Source of the DNA: Arthrobacter sp. 9AX
Lineage (GTDB): Bacteria; Actinomycetota; Actinomycetes; Actinomycetales; Micrococcaceae
Direction: 5' to 3'
NCBI RefSeq assembly: GCF_902506095.1
Contig: NZ_LR733293.1
Span: forward strand, 186,001 to 250,000
Length of the DNA: 64,000 bases
Shown here piece by piece: positions 16,226-25,929 of this stretch. How positions within the stretch are numbered: position 1 is the stretch's first letter; each line of letters begins with the position of its first letter. A program made the position numbers and the translations under genes. The notes under the pieces were generated by a model. The model was not told where the DNA came from. It saw nothing but the letters and a program-made list of their open reading frames with translations, and made no database searches.

Positions 16226-18379
16226 ATGAACTCGATGTCAGCTTCCAATTTTCCTTCCGACAGGTCCGGCCGGCCAGACGATGCGGCGCCCGAGGCCGTT
16301 CCTCCGGAGCCCGCCGCCCCGGACGCTGCCGGCTCCGCGGCTGCGGGCGCCAGCGAAACCCGCTCCAGCGCCATCATGGCCGCCGGGACGCTGGTGTCGC
16401 GTTTCCTGGGCTTCGGCAAGACCTGGATGCTCGGCACGGCCCTGGGTCTCGGATCCACCGTCAACGACACCTTCATCAACGCCAACAACCTGCCCAACCT
16501 GATCTTCCTGCTGGTGGCCGGCGGCGTGTTCAACGCCGTGCTGGTGCCGCAGATCATCAAGGCGAGCAAGGCACCGGACAGGGGAGCGGACTACATCAGC
16601 CGGCTGCTGACCCTGGCTGTCCTCCTCCTGCTGGGGCTGACTGCCCTGGTGACACTGGCCGCGCCCTGGGTCATCGAACTCACCACGCAGGGGTACTCGC
16701 CGCAGCAGAAGGCGCTGGCGGTAACGTTTGCCTTCTGGTGCCTGCCGCAGATCTTCTTCTACGGCCTGTATGCCCTCCTCACCCAGGTCCTGAACGCCAA
16801 CGGCGCGTTTGGGCCTGCCATGTGGGCGCCCATCCTTAACAACGTGGTGGCCATTGCCGGATTGGGAATGTTCATCTGGATCTTCGGCACCAACGAGATC
16901 AGTCCCCATACCCTGGCCAACTGGGGCCCCACCCAGACCCTGTTCGTGGCGGGCTTCTCCACTATCGGGGTAGTGTCGCAGACCGCCATCCTGATGATCC
17001 CGGTGATCCGGTTGCGGCTGGGGCTCCGGCCGCGGTTCGGCTGGCGGGGTGTGGGACTGGGCCAGGCAGCCAAGCTGAGTGTCTGGACCCTGCTGACGGC
17101 CGCCGTCGGGCAACTCGCCTTCCTGTACGTGATGCGTATTGCCACCATTCCCGGCGCGGAACGGCTCCGGCTGGCGGAGGCGGGCGACCCCGCGGCGGAG
17201 ATGCTGCCGGGCAACGCGGTGCTGGAGGTTGCCAGCCAGCTGTACCTGCTGCCGCACTCGATCATTGCCTTGTCCCTGGCCACGGTCCTGTTCAACCGGA
17301 TGACCCGCGCGTCCCAGGACGGCAACCGGGTCGAACTGCGCGATGCGCTTTCGCACGGTTTGCGGACCATGGCGGTCGCTACCGTTTTCGGGGCCCTGGC
17401 ACTGTTTGCCCTTGCAGGTCCGCTGGGCATGTTCTTCTCCGGCGGCCTGCGCCAGGACGGCGTGATGCTGGCCCAGACGCTGACCATCCTGGCCCTCAGC
17501 ACCCCGTTCATGAGCGCCAACTTCATGATGTCCCGGGTGTTTTACGCCAACGAGGACGCCCGGACGCCGTTCTACATTCAACTGCTGCTGGCGATTGTTT
17601 ATGTGGCCGGGGCGTTTGCCATCCAGTTCCTGCCCGTCAACCAGATCATCTATGCGATCGCCGTCCTTTACATGGTGGGCAACATCCTTTCGGTAGTCAT
17701 CAGCGCGTTCTTCCTGCGCCGGCTCCTGGGCCATCTGGACGGGCCGCGGATCGCCAACTCCTACATCCGGATGGGCTACGCAGCCCTTGGTTCGGCCATC
17801 GCGGGAGCGGGGGCACTCTGGCTGATGGGCAGCTACAGCCCGGACGGCTTCGCCTGGCAAAACCGGATCACGGCCCTGATCACGGTAGTGGTGGTGGGCC
17901 CTGTGATGCTGGTGGTCTACTTCTTCCTGCTCAAGCTGTTCCGTGTGTCTGAAGTGCAGGACCTGCTCCGCCCCCTCCTTGGCCGGCTGGGGCGCGGGGG
18001 ACCGGCCGCACCTCCCACGGAAGGCGGGGACCCGCCGTCGGACTCGACTCCAGGCGGGCCCTCCTCAGGTGGACAGCGAACAGCCCCGGAGCGTGCCACT
18101 ACGTCTGTGGACACCGGCCTCATTCCCCGGATTTCCGGCGAGTTCGACTCCGTGTCCTTCCGCGCCGGCCCTGCTCCCCAGCGGGAGGCGGCCCCGCAGC
18201 AAACTGCCGACGACGGCACGAGCCAGTCCGACGGCGGGTACCTCCCCGGCGAGGAACAGCCGAGTACCGCGCGGGGCGGCTTGCTGCGTGAACAGATCCC
18301 GTTGCCCGGGCGCCGGACCTTCCAGGGGAGGGCCGGCGAGAACCCTTATTTCAAGCCGCGGCGGCCACGGAAAAAGTGA
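16226..18379 (+). CDS. murJ: Lipid II flippase MurJ
   Basis: A 717-residue polytopic protein of the MOP superfamily that moves lipid II to the outer face of the membrane for peptidoglycan synthesis. About 14 hydrophobic segments span residues ~50-575, with the family block SAIMAAGTLVSRFLGFGKT near the start. The final ~140 residues are a hydrophilic Pro/Gly/Ser-rich tail. In mycobacteria the homologue (MviN) continues into a pseudokinase and an extracellular domain; here the protein stops and a separate gene follows. Start ATG at 16226 has only a weak GGTGAG upstream; the ATG at 16235 is an alternative. Confidence 0.92.
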   Translation: MNSMSASNFPSDRSGRPDDAAPEAVPPEPAAPDAAGSAAAGASETRSSAIMAAGTLVSRFLGFGKTWMLGTALGLGSTVNDTFINANNLPNLIFLLVAGGVFNAVLVPQIIKASKAPDRGADYISRLLTLAVLLLLGLTALVTLAAPWVIELTTQGYSPQQKALAVTFAFWCLPQIFFYGLYALLTQVLNANGAFGPAMWAPILNNVVAIAGLGMFIWIFGTNEISPHTLANWGPTQTLFVAGFSTIGVVSQTAILMIPVIRLRLGLRPRFGWRGVGLGQAAKLSVWTLLTAAVGQLAFLYVMRIATIPGAERLRLAEAGDPAAEMLPGNAVLEVASQLYLLPHSIIALSLATVLFNRMTRASQDGNRVELRDALSHGLRTMAVATVFGALALFALAGPLGMFFSGGLRQDGVMLAQTLTILALSTPFMSANFMMSRVFYANEDARTPFYIQLLLAIVYVAGAFAIQFLPVNQIIYAIAVLYMVGNILSVVISAFFLRRLLGHLDGPRIANSYIRMGYAALGSAIAGAGALWLMGSYSPDGFAWQNRITALITVVVVGPVMLVVYFFLLKLFRVSEVQDLLRPLLGRLGRGGPAAPPTEGGDPPSDSTPGGPSSGGQRTAPERATTSVDTGLIPRISGEFDSVSFRAGPAPQREAAPQQTADDGTSQSDGGYLPGEEQPSTARGGLLREQIPLPGRRTFQGRAGENPYFKPRRPRKK

Positions 18380-18544
18380 TGCTGCGGCGGTTTGCGGCCG
18401 CCCTCGTCCACGGTTCGCCGGGTCCAATCGGCTAGGATCGAAAGGGAACAGGGGTAGTTGCACTCAAGGGTGAGCCTCATGGCGGCCCCTGAACGGTGGT
18501 TGCGTCATCCAAGCCGGCAATACCGGACAGTCTAGGAGGAACAC

Positions 18545-20119
18545 GTGTCCAACCCGATCGATGTCGGATCAGTACTGGGCGGCCGTTACAAGGTCACAGC
18601 CACGGTACTGGCCTCGCACGACCACGATCTGGTGCTGGATGGTGTGGACCAGGTACTCAACCGTCCCGTCAGCATCCTCGTCGCCGGACCCGGGAACACC
18701 GAGCAGGTGGCTCAGAGCGCCCGCGAAGTGGCTACCGGTGAGCGCCCGGGAACTGTCCAGGTCCTGGACCTCGGCGTCACCGAGGCAGCAACGTACCTTA
18801 TTACCAACCACACGTCGGCGGCGGACCTGCTGGATCTTGTGGTGGCCTCCAACCCACCGTATGTGGAGCCCTTCTTCACGGACACGCTGGGCAGCGAGAT
18901 TTTTGGCCAGGCACGGTCGCATGAGCCCGAGCCGTACGACGACGAAGAGAACGTCGACGCCGGCTACATCAAGTACTCCGATACGCACCCCGGCCAGGTT
19001 GACCCTTACCGTTCCGCGCCGGTATTGCCGCCCAAGCTGCCGGTCCGTCCAGCGGCGACTCCCGCCGTCGGGCGCCCTGCTTCCGGTGCTACCGCTGTGG
19101 GTGGGGCGGGGGCCGCTGCTGCCGCTTCCGGTGCCGCCGGCGCCGCCGCTTCTAACGGTGCGGCGCGCACCGGGGCATCACCGCTGCGGCCGGAGGAAAC
19201 GGCAACTGCCAGTTTCCCCTCCAGCGCGGGGAGCCGGGAGGAGGCCGCCGGGTCCGGGAAGCCAAAGGTCTCGCTGTGGTCAGAGGACGACTACGCGAGT
19301 GCGGATGACCAGGACCTGTATGACGAGGCTCCGGTTGAAGAGCAGCCTGTACCCGCGAAGAAAAAAACTCCGGCCTTCGCACGCTCGGCTGCCCCCGCAT
19401 CCGCTGCTGCAGGTGCGTCCTATGCCGGCCGGGATGATTATGACGACGACGATCAGGACGCGCCGGAGCGTGAACCTCGCTCCATGCGCTGGCTGGTAGG
19501 CGGTCTTCTGGCCGTGGTCCTGATTGCCGGGCTTGTGTTCGCTGTGACTAATCTCGGCAGTTTATTCTCCTCGCAGCCGCAGGCCAACCCCACTGTTGCG
19601 GGCACGAACAACAGCGCTCCCGACGGATCCTCACCAGCGACCCAGGCCCCCACGTCCGCACCGGCTGCCGTCCCGCCCGCGATTGAACAGGTGAGCCGCC
19701 AGGGTGACTTTGACTTCGCCGCCACGTTCGATGGTGACCTGGTGAAGGCGTACGACGGTAACGCTGCCAGCTACTGGTCCGACATGGAATTTGCCACCGA
19801 GAACTGGGGCGGACTCGCCCCGCAAGGTGTGCCGCTTGTGGTGAAACTGAAGAGCGCCGCCACTGTCTCGTCCATCACGGTGTCACAGCTTGGCGGCTCG
19901 GGTGGAAACATCACGGTCTACACCAACGACCGGCCGTCACTGGATGGGGCCAAGGCTGTAGGAACCAGCAGCTTCACCTCCACGGACCTGAACATCCCGT
20001 TGGCAGAGCCGGTCAAGGCGCAGTATGTGATTGTTTCGATAAATTCGCTTCCCCGCCTGGCGGCCCCGAAGACACGTTACGGTTTCGGCCTCCGACTGGC
20101 TGAGATAAAGGTCCAGTAG
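18545..20119 (+). CDS. Membrane protein: truncated pseudokinase N-lobe, TM helix and discoidin-like ectodomain
   Basis: A 524-residue single-pass protein. Residues ~1-100 (GSVLGGRYKVTATV, then RPVSILVAG, LDLGV) look like a Ser/Thr-kinase N-lobe with no glycine loop, no recognisable catalytic lysine and no C-lobe. A long Ala/Pro/acidic linker leads to a transmembrane helix at about residues 318-340 (WLVGGLLAVVLIAGLVFAV). The C-terminal ~145 residues resemble a galactose-binding/F5-8C-like domain (AYDGNAASYWSD, YVIVSI). It matches in order the pseudokinase and ectodomain fused to MviN in mycobacteria, but as a separate gene. AGGAGG precedes the GTG start. Role in MurJ control is inferred. Confidence 0.8.
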   Translation: MSNPIDVGSVLGGRYKVTATVLASHDHDLVLDGVDQVLNRPVSILVAGPGNTEQVAQSAREVATGERPGTVQVLDLGVTEAATYLITNHTSAADLLDLVVASNPPYVEPFFTDTLGSEIFGQARSHEPEPYDDEENVDAGYIKYSDTHPGQVDPYRSAPVLPPKLPVRPAATPAVGRPASGATAVGGAGAAAAASGAAGAAASNGAARTGASPLRPEETATASFPSSAGSREEAAGSGKPKVSLWSEDDYASADDQDLYDEAPVEEQPVPAKKKTPAFARSAAPASAAAGASYAGRDDYDDDDQDAPEREPRSMRWLVGGLLAVVLIAGLVFAVTNLGSLFSSQPQANPTVAGTNNSAPDGSSPATQAPTSAPAAVPPAIEQVSRQGDFDFAATFDGDLVKAYDGNAASYWSDMEFATENWGGLAPQGVPLVVKLKSAATVSSITVSQLGGSGGNITVYTNDRPSLDGAKAVGTSSFTSTDLNIPLAEPVKAQYVIVSINSLPRLAAPKTRYGFGLRLAEIKVQ

Positions 20120-20143
20120 CCAGCTGGTCATCATCGATACCGT

Positions 20144-20173
20144 TCCGCCCCTGTGGTTAGCCGCGGGGGCGGA
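20144..20173 (+). terminator. Hairpin after the pseudokinase-like gene
   Basis: TCCGCCCC (20144-20151) pairs with GGGGCGGA (20166-20173) 25 bases past the stop codon. No T tract follows, so it may be a weak terminator or an mRNA-stabilising hairpin before trxB. Confidence 0.4.
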
Positions 20174-20365
20174 CCTCGTTAACTGCTGTTGGTTTGGCGC
20201 CAGGCGGTAATCTGGAAAGAGCGTGTCTCGAGGGGAACGCTTACTGCTGTCCACGGGCATTCCGCCGTGCACTGCCACCGGAATATTCAGCCTGCAGTAT
20301 CAGTTGTGCCATGTGGCCGGCCTCCACAGCGGGGCGCGTCAATCAAGGAAGAGGTTCACCGTCCA

Positions 20366-21322
20366 GTGACCATCGCAGAAAACACCACGTCAGACGTACG
20401 TGATGTCATCATCGTCGGCTCCGGCCCGGCTGGTTACACGGCAGCTGTCTACACTGCCCGCGCAAACCTGAGGCCCCTGCTGTTGGCAGGTTCTGTCACC
20501 GCCGGCGGTGAACTGATGAACACCACCGATGTGGAGAACTTCCCGGGCTTCCCGGAAGGCATCATGGGACCGGACCTTATGGAGAACTTCGAGAAGCAGG
20601 CGTCACGCTTCGGCACCGAGATTCAGTTCGAGGACGTAACCTCGCTTCAGCTCGAAGGGCCGGTGAAAACAGTCACCATCGCTACCGGTGAGAGCTTCCA
20701 GGCGAAAGCAGTGATTCTGTCCACCGGCTCGGCATACCGCGAGCTGGGGCTGCCGAATGAAAAGAGACTGTCAGGGCACGGCGTCAGCTGGTGTGCAACC
20801 TGTGACGGTTTCTTCTTCAAGGACCAGGACATCGCTGTCATCGGTGGGGGAGACTCCGCCATGGAAGAAGCCCTGTTCCTCACCAAGTTTGCGAAATCGG
20901 TAACGGTTGTCCACCGCCGCGATTCACTCAAGGCCTCGAAGATCATGGCCGATAGGGCGCTGGCGCACGAGAAGATCAACTTCATCTGGAACAGCACCGT
21001 TGACGACGTCATCGGTCAGGACAAGGTGACCGGACTAAAGTTGAAGAACCTCATTGACGGCTCCGTTTCCGACCTCGCCGTCACGGGTGTTTTCGTGGCC
21101 ATCGGCAATGACCCCCGAACCGACCTCGTGAAGGACGTCCTGGAACTGACCCCCGAAGGCACCATCGCCGTCCAGGGGAGAAGCTCCAAGACGAGCCTGC
21201 CTGGTGTTTTTGCCGCCGGCGATGTTGTGGATCCCACTTACCGCCAAGCCATTACCGCGTCCGGTTCAGGTTGCGTTGCAGCCATCGACGTGGAGCACTA
21301 CCTCGCAGACCTGCACGCCTAA
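20366..21322 (+). CDS. trxB: Thioredoxin-disulfide reductase
   Basis: A 318-residue flavoenzyme that transfers electrons from NADPH to thioredoxin. FAD-binding GSGPAG is at about residues 18-23, the redox-active CATC near 148-151, and the NADPH-binding GGGDSAMEE just after. The family length is 310-335, so the GTG at 20366 ([10 protein letters not shown]) is preferred over the open frame reaching back to 20189; GGAAGAGG lies upstream. trxA follows after 33 bases, forming the usual reductase-thioredoxin pair. Confidence 0.95.
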   Translation: MTIAENTTSDVRDVIIVGSGPAGYTAAVYTARANLRPLLLAGSVTAGGELMNTTDVENFPGFPEGIMGPDLMENFEKQASRFGTEIQFEDVTSLQLEGPVKTVTIATGESFQAKAVILSTGSAYRELGLPNEKRLSGHGVSWCATCDGFFFKDQDIAVIGGGDSAMEEALFLTKFAKSVTVVHRRDSLKASKIMADRALAHEKINFIWNSTVDDVIGQDKVTGLKLKNLIDGSVSDLAVTGVFVAIGNDPRTDLVKDVLELTPEGTIAVQGRSSKTSLPGVFAAGDVVDPTYRQAITASGSGCVAAIDVEHYLADLHA

Positions 21323-21355
21323 GTCCGTAAGCGCCACCGAAGAGAAAGACAAATC

Positions 21356-21682
21356 ATGAGCAACGCAAAAGATGTAACAGACGCAAGTTTCGGCACGGAC
21401 GTACTGTCCTCTGACAAGCCGGTTATCGTTGATTTCTGGGCAGAATGGTGCGGTCCGTGCCGTAAGCTCGGCCCCATCCTCGATGAAATCTCCGTCGAGT
21501 ACAGCGAGAAGGTTGAAGTTGTGAAGCTCAACGTCGACGACAACCCCGCCATTGCCGCCGAGTACGGTATTACGTCCATCCCGGCCGTATACCTGTTCCA
21601 GGACGGCGAGGTGAAGAGTACGGTGATCGGTGCAAAGCCGAAGCAGTTCTTTGAGAAGGAGTTCGCTGACGTTCTGTCATAG
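21356..21682 (+). CDS. trxA: Thioredoxin
   Basis: A 108-residue cytosolic thioredoxin with the canonical WCGPC active site at residues 31-35 and the cis-proline segment SIPAVYLF near 78. It is the substrate of the adjacent trxB reductase and keeps cytosolic disulfides reduced. A pair of hairpins ending in a T tract follows the gene, so the trx operon ends here. Confidence 0.96.
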   Translation: MSNAKDVTDASFGTDVLSSDKPVIVDFWAEWCGPCRKLGPILDEISVEYSEKVEVVKLNVDDNPAIAAEYGITSIPAVYLFQDGEVKSTVIGAKPKQFFEKEFADVLS

Positions 21683-21690
21683 CGAACAGC

Positions 21691-21761
21691 GTTGTTGGGT
21701 GACCAACAACTGCAAGGGGTGGCCATTGCTCTTCAGAGCAGTGGCCACCTTTGTTTTTCTT
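21691..21761 (+). terminator. Tandem hairpin terminator of trxBA
   Basis: A first 8-bp hairpin (GTTGTTGG/CCAACAAC, 21691-21710) is followed by a 14-bp stem (21718-21731 with 21736-21749, one G:U pair, loop TTCA) and the tail TTTGTTTTTCTT. This is a convincing intrinsic terminator marking the left edge of the gene desert. Confidence 0.88.
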
Positions 21762-21944
21762 ACAGTATTCCGCCTCGTATGGATTTAGAGTGCACCCACA
21801 TCCAAATGCTGAGAGTTTGGCCCGGCGTCCACGAAGGTGCACGGTGGCGGCCCTACATGCCGGGCATTTGCGTGGAAGTGGCGATTCTCTCGCGTACGGT
21901 GACCTCCGTATCTTTTGTCAAGACCTGCGATTCTTCTCGCGACC

Positions 21945-21958
21945 GTTTCACGTGAAAC
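21945..21958. promoter_or_regulatory. parS site 1
   Basis: Perfect GTTTCACGTGAAAC palindrome, the core of the bacterial chromosomal parS consensus bound by ParB. Flanks are C and A. It is the parS nearest to trxA. Confidence 0.92.
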
Positions 21959-22550
21959 AGCCGCTTTCCGGCGGTGCCGCTCTGGACGCAGGAAAGACTG
22001 AGGAGAGGTCACAATTGATGACCACCATGACCACCAGCAATCCGCGGGAGGCGGGCTGCTTCTGACCACACGGAACACCGGTCCAAGTCTGCCTTCGCCT
22101 ACATCAGGCGCATCGACCGACCCTGGAGTAGGGGGGTCTAGGAGCCACAACGGTTTTGAGTGCAATGTGGCCGTCACCCCCACACTGTCTTCTAAATTTC
22201 CAGTACGTCTCTTTAAGCTATCTACTACACGCTAGGCTGATCTCGCCGGTCCATGCGGGCCCGGTATCAACACGGCCCCTACACCCGATGTGGCCTCGGA
22301 GCCGCAACACTCACGGGAGGTGAATTCCTGACCTCTCTCGAGCACCCTCCCTTCCCGAACGTGCGCAGGCGGGGAAATTCGCTTGCCAACTGCATTTCCC
22401 AGTTATTGCTGAATCGTTCCGCCCGCTCGCTAGCCTCCCCCTTCCGTGTCGTTACTGCACGGAAGGCGCTAATGGCGCCGCCAATGTTTCCAGCGGCCAC
22501 GATCCTGCGATCCTTGGGGGGAGCCCCGGACTCTGAGAATCAACAACGAT

Positions 22551-22564
22551 GTTTCACGTGAAAC
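22551..22564. promoter_or_regulatory. parS site 2
   Basis: Perfect GTTTCACGTGAAAC with flanks T and G, so 15 of the 16 consensus positions match. Confidence 0.92.
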
Positions 22565-23334
22565 GGCCGGCGTCTTTCGGTTGCAGTTGTTCGGTGAATA
22601 ACGGCTGCCCCTAAGATCACTTACCGATATGCCCCGCCATTCACAGAGTTGATCGCAACAGGCGCCAAACCGTCGCGACTTGAGTTCGCGGTGAAAACCG
22701 GCAGTGGTCGCACGGAAAAATAAGTGGCCCATGAACTGGCCCGCGCCGGATCCCTAATCAGCTACAACAGCAGGCCTGTATGCGCGATATCTGGGAACGG
22801 CACCCTCATAGACAGATCGCCATCCGCAAGGCAGCGGACGCGACCGTTGGCGGCGTTCTGCAATTCGTTCTCCGTATGGTGGAAGTGCGGGGTCTTCACG
22901 TGGGCAGGCATAGCGAGTTCTCCACCAAAATGGAGGCAGCCAGGATGGTGGGCGGACGTAACCCTCTCTATCCCCTCGTCCACCATCCACGCGTCAATCA
23001 GAATGACCAGTCACAAGATGCTTACCAAGGGCGCCGCTCCGAAAGCCGAGACCCAGCAAGTAGCAAGGTGCAGAACCTGCCGGCCATCTGTTCGAAGACT
23101 ACTCAGACCGCAAGAACTGCTCCAGTCGCACAGGAGACGGGGGACAGGACAGCCGGTCGCTCCCGTGGCGTGATACTCCATCATGAATGATTCCAAGAAT
23201 GACTGGAACAAGCATCATAAATGTCTGCGCGCCCGAGCGTTAGGTGTGGAATTCGTTGCTCACCAGGCAAGCGGTGCATTCGCGAGTAGCAATGGGTCAC
23301 GGGCACCCGCCACGATGGAGTGCAGTCGAGTTGC

Positions 23335-23350
23335 TGTTTCACGTGAAACA
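23335..23350. promoter_or_regulatory. parS site 3 (full 16-mer)
   Basis: Complete 16-base consensus TGTTTCACGTGAAACA, an exact palindrome. One of two full-length matches in the window. Confidence 0.94.
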
Positions 23351-24149
23351 CAAGGAATAGCACCCAGGGCGGGGATCGCACGGTCGAGTCCATCCGCTTC
23401 ACCTGTGCCCTGCCGCGTCTGGCGATAGCCACTTAAGAGTACCCTGGGGCATCGATCAGACGCTATCCAGTTCCATGGCAAGTTGCCTGCGCACCTCTCG
23501 ACAGCCTACCAATGGGTACAATCCGACTGCTCTATTGGAAGACCTTGGTCTCCACCGCATCATCATGACTTCTGAGGGGAGCGGCCGCGACCACGCATCG
23601 TGGAGTATTTCTCACGTACGGACTCACCCCAAGTGAGCTAGCGAGCAGGTCGACATGACCACCGAACGCTGATAGTTCCAGGAGAACGGGGTAAGTGAGC
23701 GAGCCATCCAGCAGTGCAGTTTTGCCTTCGGATCGTGCCGGCACATACCGGGGGAAGATGCCGCAACTGAGTACGGTGCAGCCAATCGCACTATACCCCG
23801 GTAACTGCGCCCGGACCGCACCTGCGAGTGTCACCCCTGGAGCTAGAGGGCACCGCGCCTACAACTGGAGATCCGCCGCTGCTCGCACTGCTTCGATGAA
23901 CCCGCCAAGCACCACCGAGTCATGACGACATCCACAGCCGGCAGGCCACTTAGCTCGAGGCGGGCAGCGGGGATTAGCTCGGCCCATGACATGCGGGGAT
24001 GCAGACCTCGGCACCTCCCAGTCCAGTGTTCCGCCGATTCGCACTCCCGGTAAACCCTCCGGCTGGACCTGGGCATACGGGGACAGCGGCCGGCGAGAAA
24101 GTGGCTGATGTAGTCCCAGCTCAGGTGCTGAAGCAATCTTGCTGGAGAG

Positions 24150-24571
24150 TTATCCCCATGGTTATCCACAGACGAACCACCAGTCTCTCCACAGGCTTAT
24201 CCACAGTCCGAGCGTGCTCACCGAAAAGGCACCAACACTGACTGTAGAGCTATCGCATCGAAGCTGCAGGACCCCAGCTCTGCCCGACCGCTGTGCGCTC
24301 TGCGCGCACAGCACGAACCTTCCCAGGATTGCACTCCAACACCGCAAAATAAACCGAATCAGACCTCCGGAGGTACCAAAATACCGGTCTATATCGCGGC
24401 GCTCCTGACCCCGGCGGGCAATGGAGGCGTTTCACGTGAAACACCTCACTCCCGGGCCGCCCTACTCGGTATCCCAGGTACATATGCAGGGCGGCTGCTC
24501 GGATAGGAGAAGCATCACATCCACAGGAAGCTCGCGGGTTATCCCCACTGTTATCCACAGCTTTATCCACC
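24150..24571 (+). promoter_or_regulatory. DnaA-box groups inside the parS field
   Basis: Perfect TTATCCACA boxes at 24162-24170, 24197-24205 and 24551-24559, plus near matches TTATCCCCA at 24150-24158 and 24539-24547 and TTATCCACC at 24563-24571. All point the same way. They lie about 9-10 kb from the dnaA gap and are not next to any gene start. They could titrate DnaA or form a secondary initiator-binding site; function is inferred. Confidence 0.65.
24429..24442. promoter_or_regulatory. parS site 4, between two DnaA-box groups
   Basis: Perfect GTTTCACGTGAAAC. The symmetry continues with GAGG/CCTC two bases outside the core. It lies between the DnaA-box groups at 24150-24205 and 24539-24571. 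Confidence 0.92.
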
Positions 24572-25105
24572 GGCCGCTGACCGACTAAAGTGGACCGGCG
24601 ATACCTGCCCCGGAACCTCAATTTGCCGAACCCCCGACTTCGAACCTGACGGCCTGCGCCAACGCAACAGGGGACAAAACCCAAGGCGCGGGGGGCGCAA
24701 GGAATGGCTCTTCAGCTGTCGTGAGTACCGTCGTACCAGCCCTCACCTAGGACGATCACTCCGCCCGGCCCTGCTTACACACAGTCTATTGCTCCCCGGC
24801 AGAGCTCCCTCTTGTTGTCGTGCCGGTGAAAGAGGCGACCCAAAGGAGAACATCGAAGTCCCCGTGAGGAGAACGCGGACCCCGACCGCCTTCGATATTC
24901 CTTCGAACAAACATCGAGACATCACACCTATGCTTGCCGTGCAGCGCTTAGATGGAGAGCGCTAGACTCGCGGAGGGTCAGGCGCAGCTCGGAAGCATTA
25001 GATCGAAGAGCCCGCCAATCCGTCGGCCTGCCCGACTCGGTCGTCGCCACGAACACGACGACCGTGGACCGCCAAAAGCGATAGGCCCGATGAAGGCACA
25101 ATAGC

Positions 25106-25119
25106 GTTTCACGTGAAAC
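25106..25119. promoter_or_regulatory. parS site 5
   Basis: Perfect GTTTCACGTGAAAC with flanks C and G. Confidence 0.92.
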
Positions 25120-25915
25120 GGCACGCCTCCGCCTGCCGCATTCGGGCGTGCCTGGCTCCGCGGTCCGCCGGGCCAAATGCAGGGTTAACGACACCAGACC
25201 GCATGCGCCCGACTGCGCGGCAGCGCAGAGTGACACACCGGTAGTGAGCGCTAAGGCCAGTGCTTGGCGTGGGTATGGCTCAGGCAGACACTCCGGGCCT
25301 GCACCCTGGAGCCGGGGGGAGCCGGGATGATCGGACTGACAGGTTTCACTGACCATCCGGCTGGACCAGCGGTCGCGACCATTGGTATGGGCGCCGGCTG
25401 CGGTAGTTGGCAGGAACAGCCGGCCGCAGCTGGCCGCGCGGCCGCGTGGGGTCACGAAGTCTGGTTCCGCCAGAGTCGAATAGCCGGAACGACAAAGCTG
25501 AAGTCGTACCCTAAACCAAGGCAGGCCGCTACCCGTCCACGGTCATATTCTCTAAGAACTGCCAGCGCCCCACCTGATGGTGGTGGTACCGCCGTAACGG
25601 CGTCTGAGCTGATGTTCGTGGCAAGGCTCGTGTTCTGAAAGTGAGTCCGCGCTATAGGCTCAGCCAGCTAACGGGGAGCAGCTGCCTGCAGCAATCTAAA
25701 ATGCGATAGCTGTCACCTCAGCACTACACCATGCACTAACTTCCCAAGCACCGCGGAGTGCCACCTGCACTTGGCCCGCCGAAGGTGTGTGCGGGGTGTC
25801 GCTAAGCCCTGTACTAAGGCAACCAGCCCGAAAGCGCCGTCGGCACTCGCGTGGTATCAATTGTCAGCTATATGACCACACTTCGGATCCGGACTCGCAC
25901 AGTTGGCCTGTAAAT

Positions 25916-25929
25916 GTTTCACGTGAAAC
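25916..25929. promoter_or_regulatory. parS site 6
   Basis: Perfect GTTTCACGTGAAAC with flanks T and G. It is the parS nearest to the parB stop codon. Confidence 0.92.

Noticed and set aside
22762..22986. 74-codon minus-strand frame with protein-like composition (HFGGELAMPAHVKTPHFHH)
   Set aside because: Codon choice looks more coding-like than its surroundings, so it might be a gene remnant, but there is no ribosome binding site, no known family and no extension. Not strong enough to list.
24928..25455. 175-codon minus-strand frame, the longest in the desert
   Set aside because: Reads through a parS site as VSRET, has no ribosome binding site, no domain and no coding-like third-position bias; open frames of this size occur by chance at high GC.
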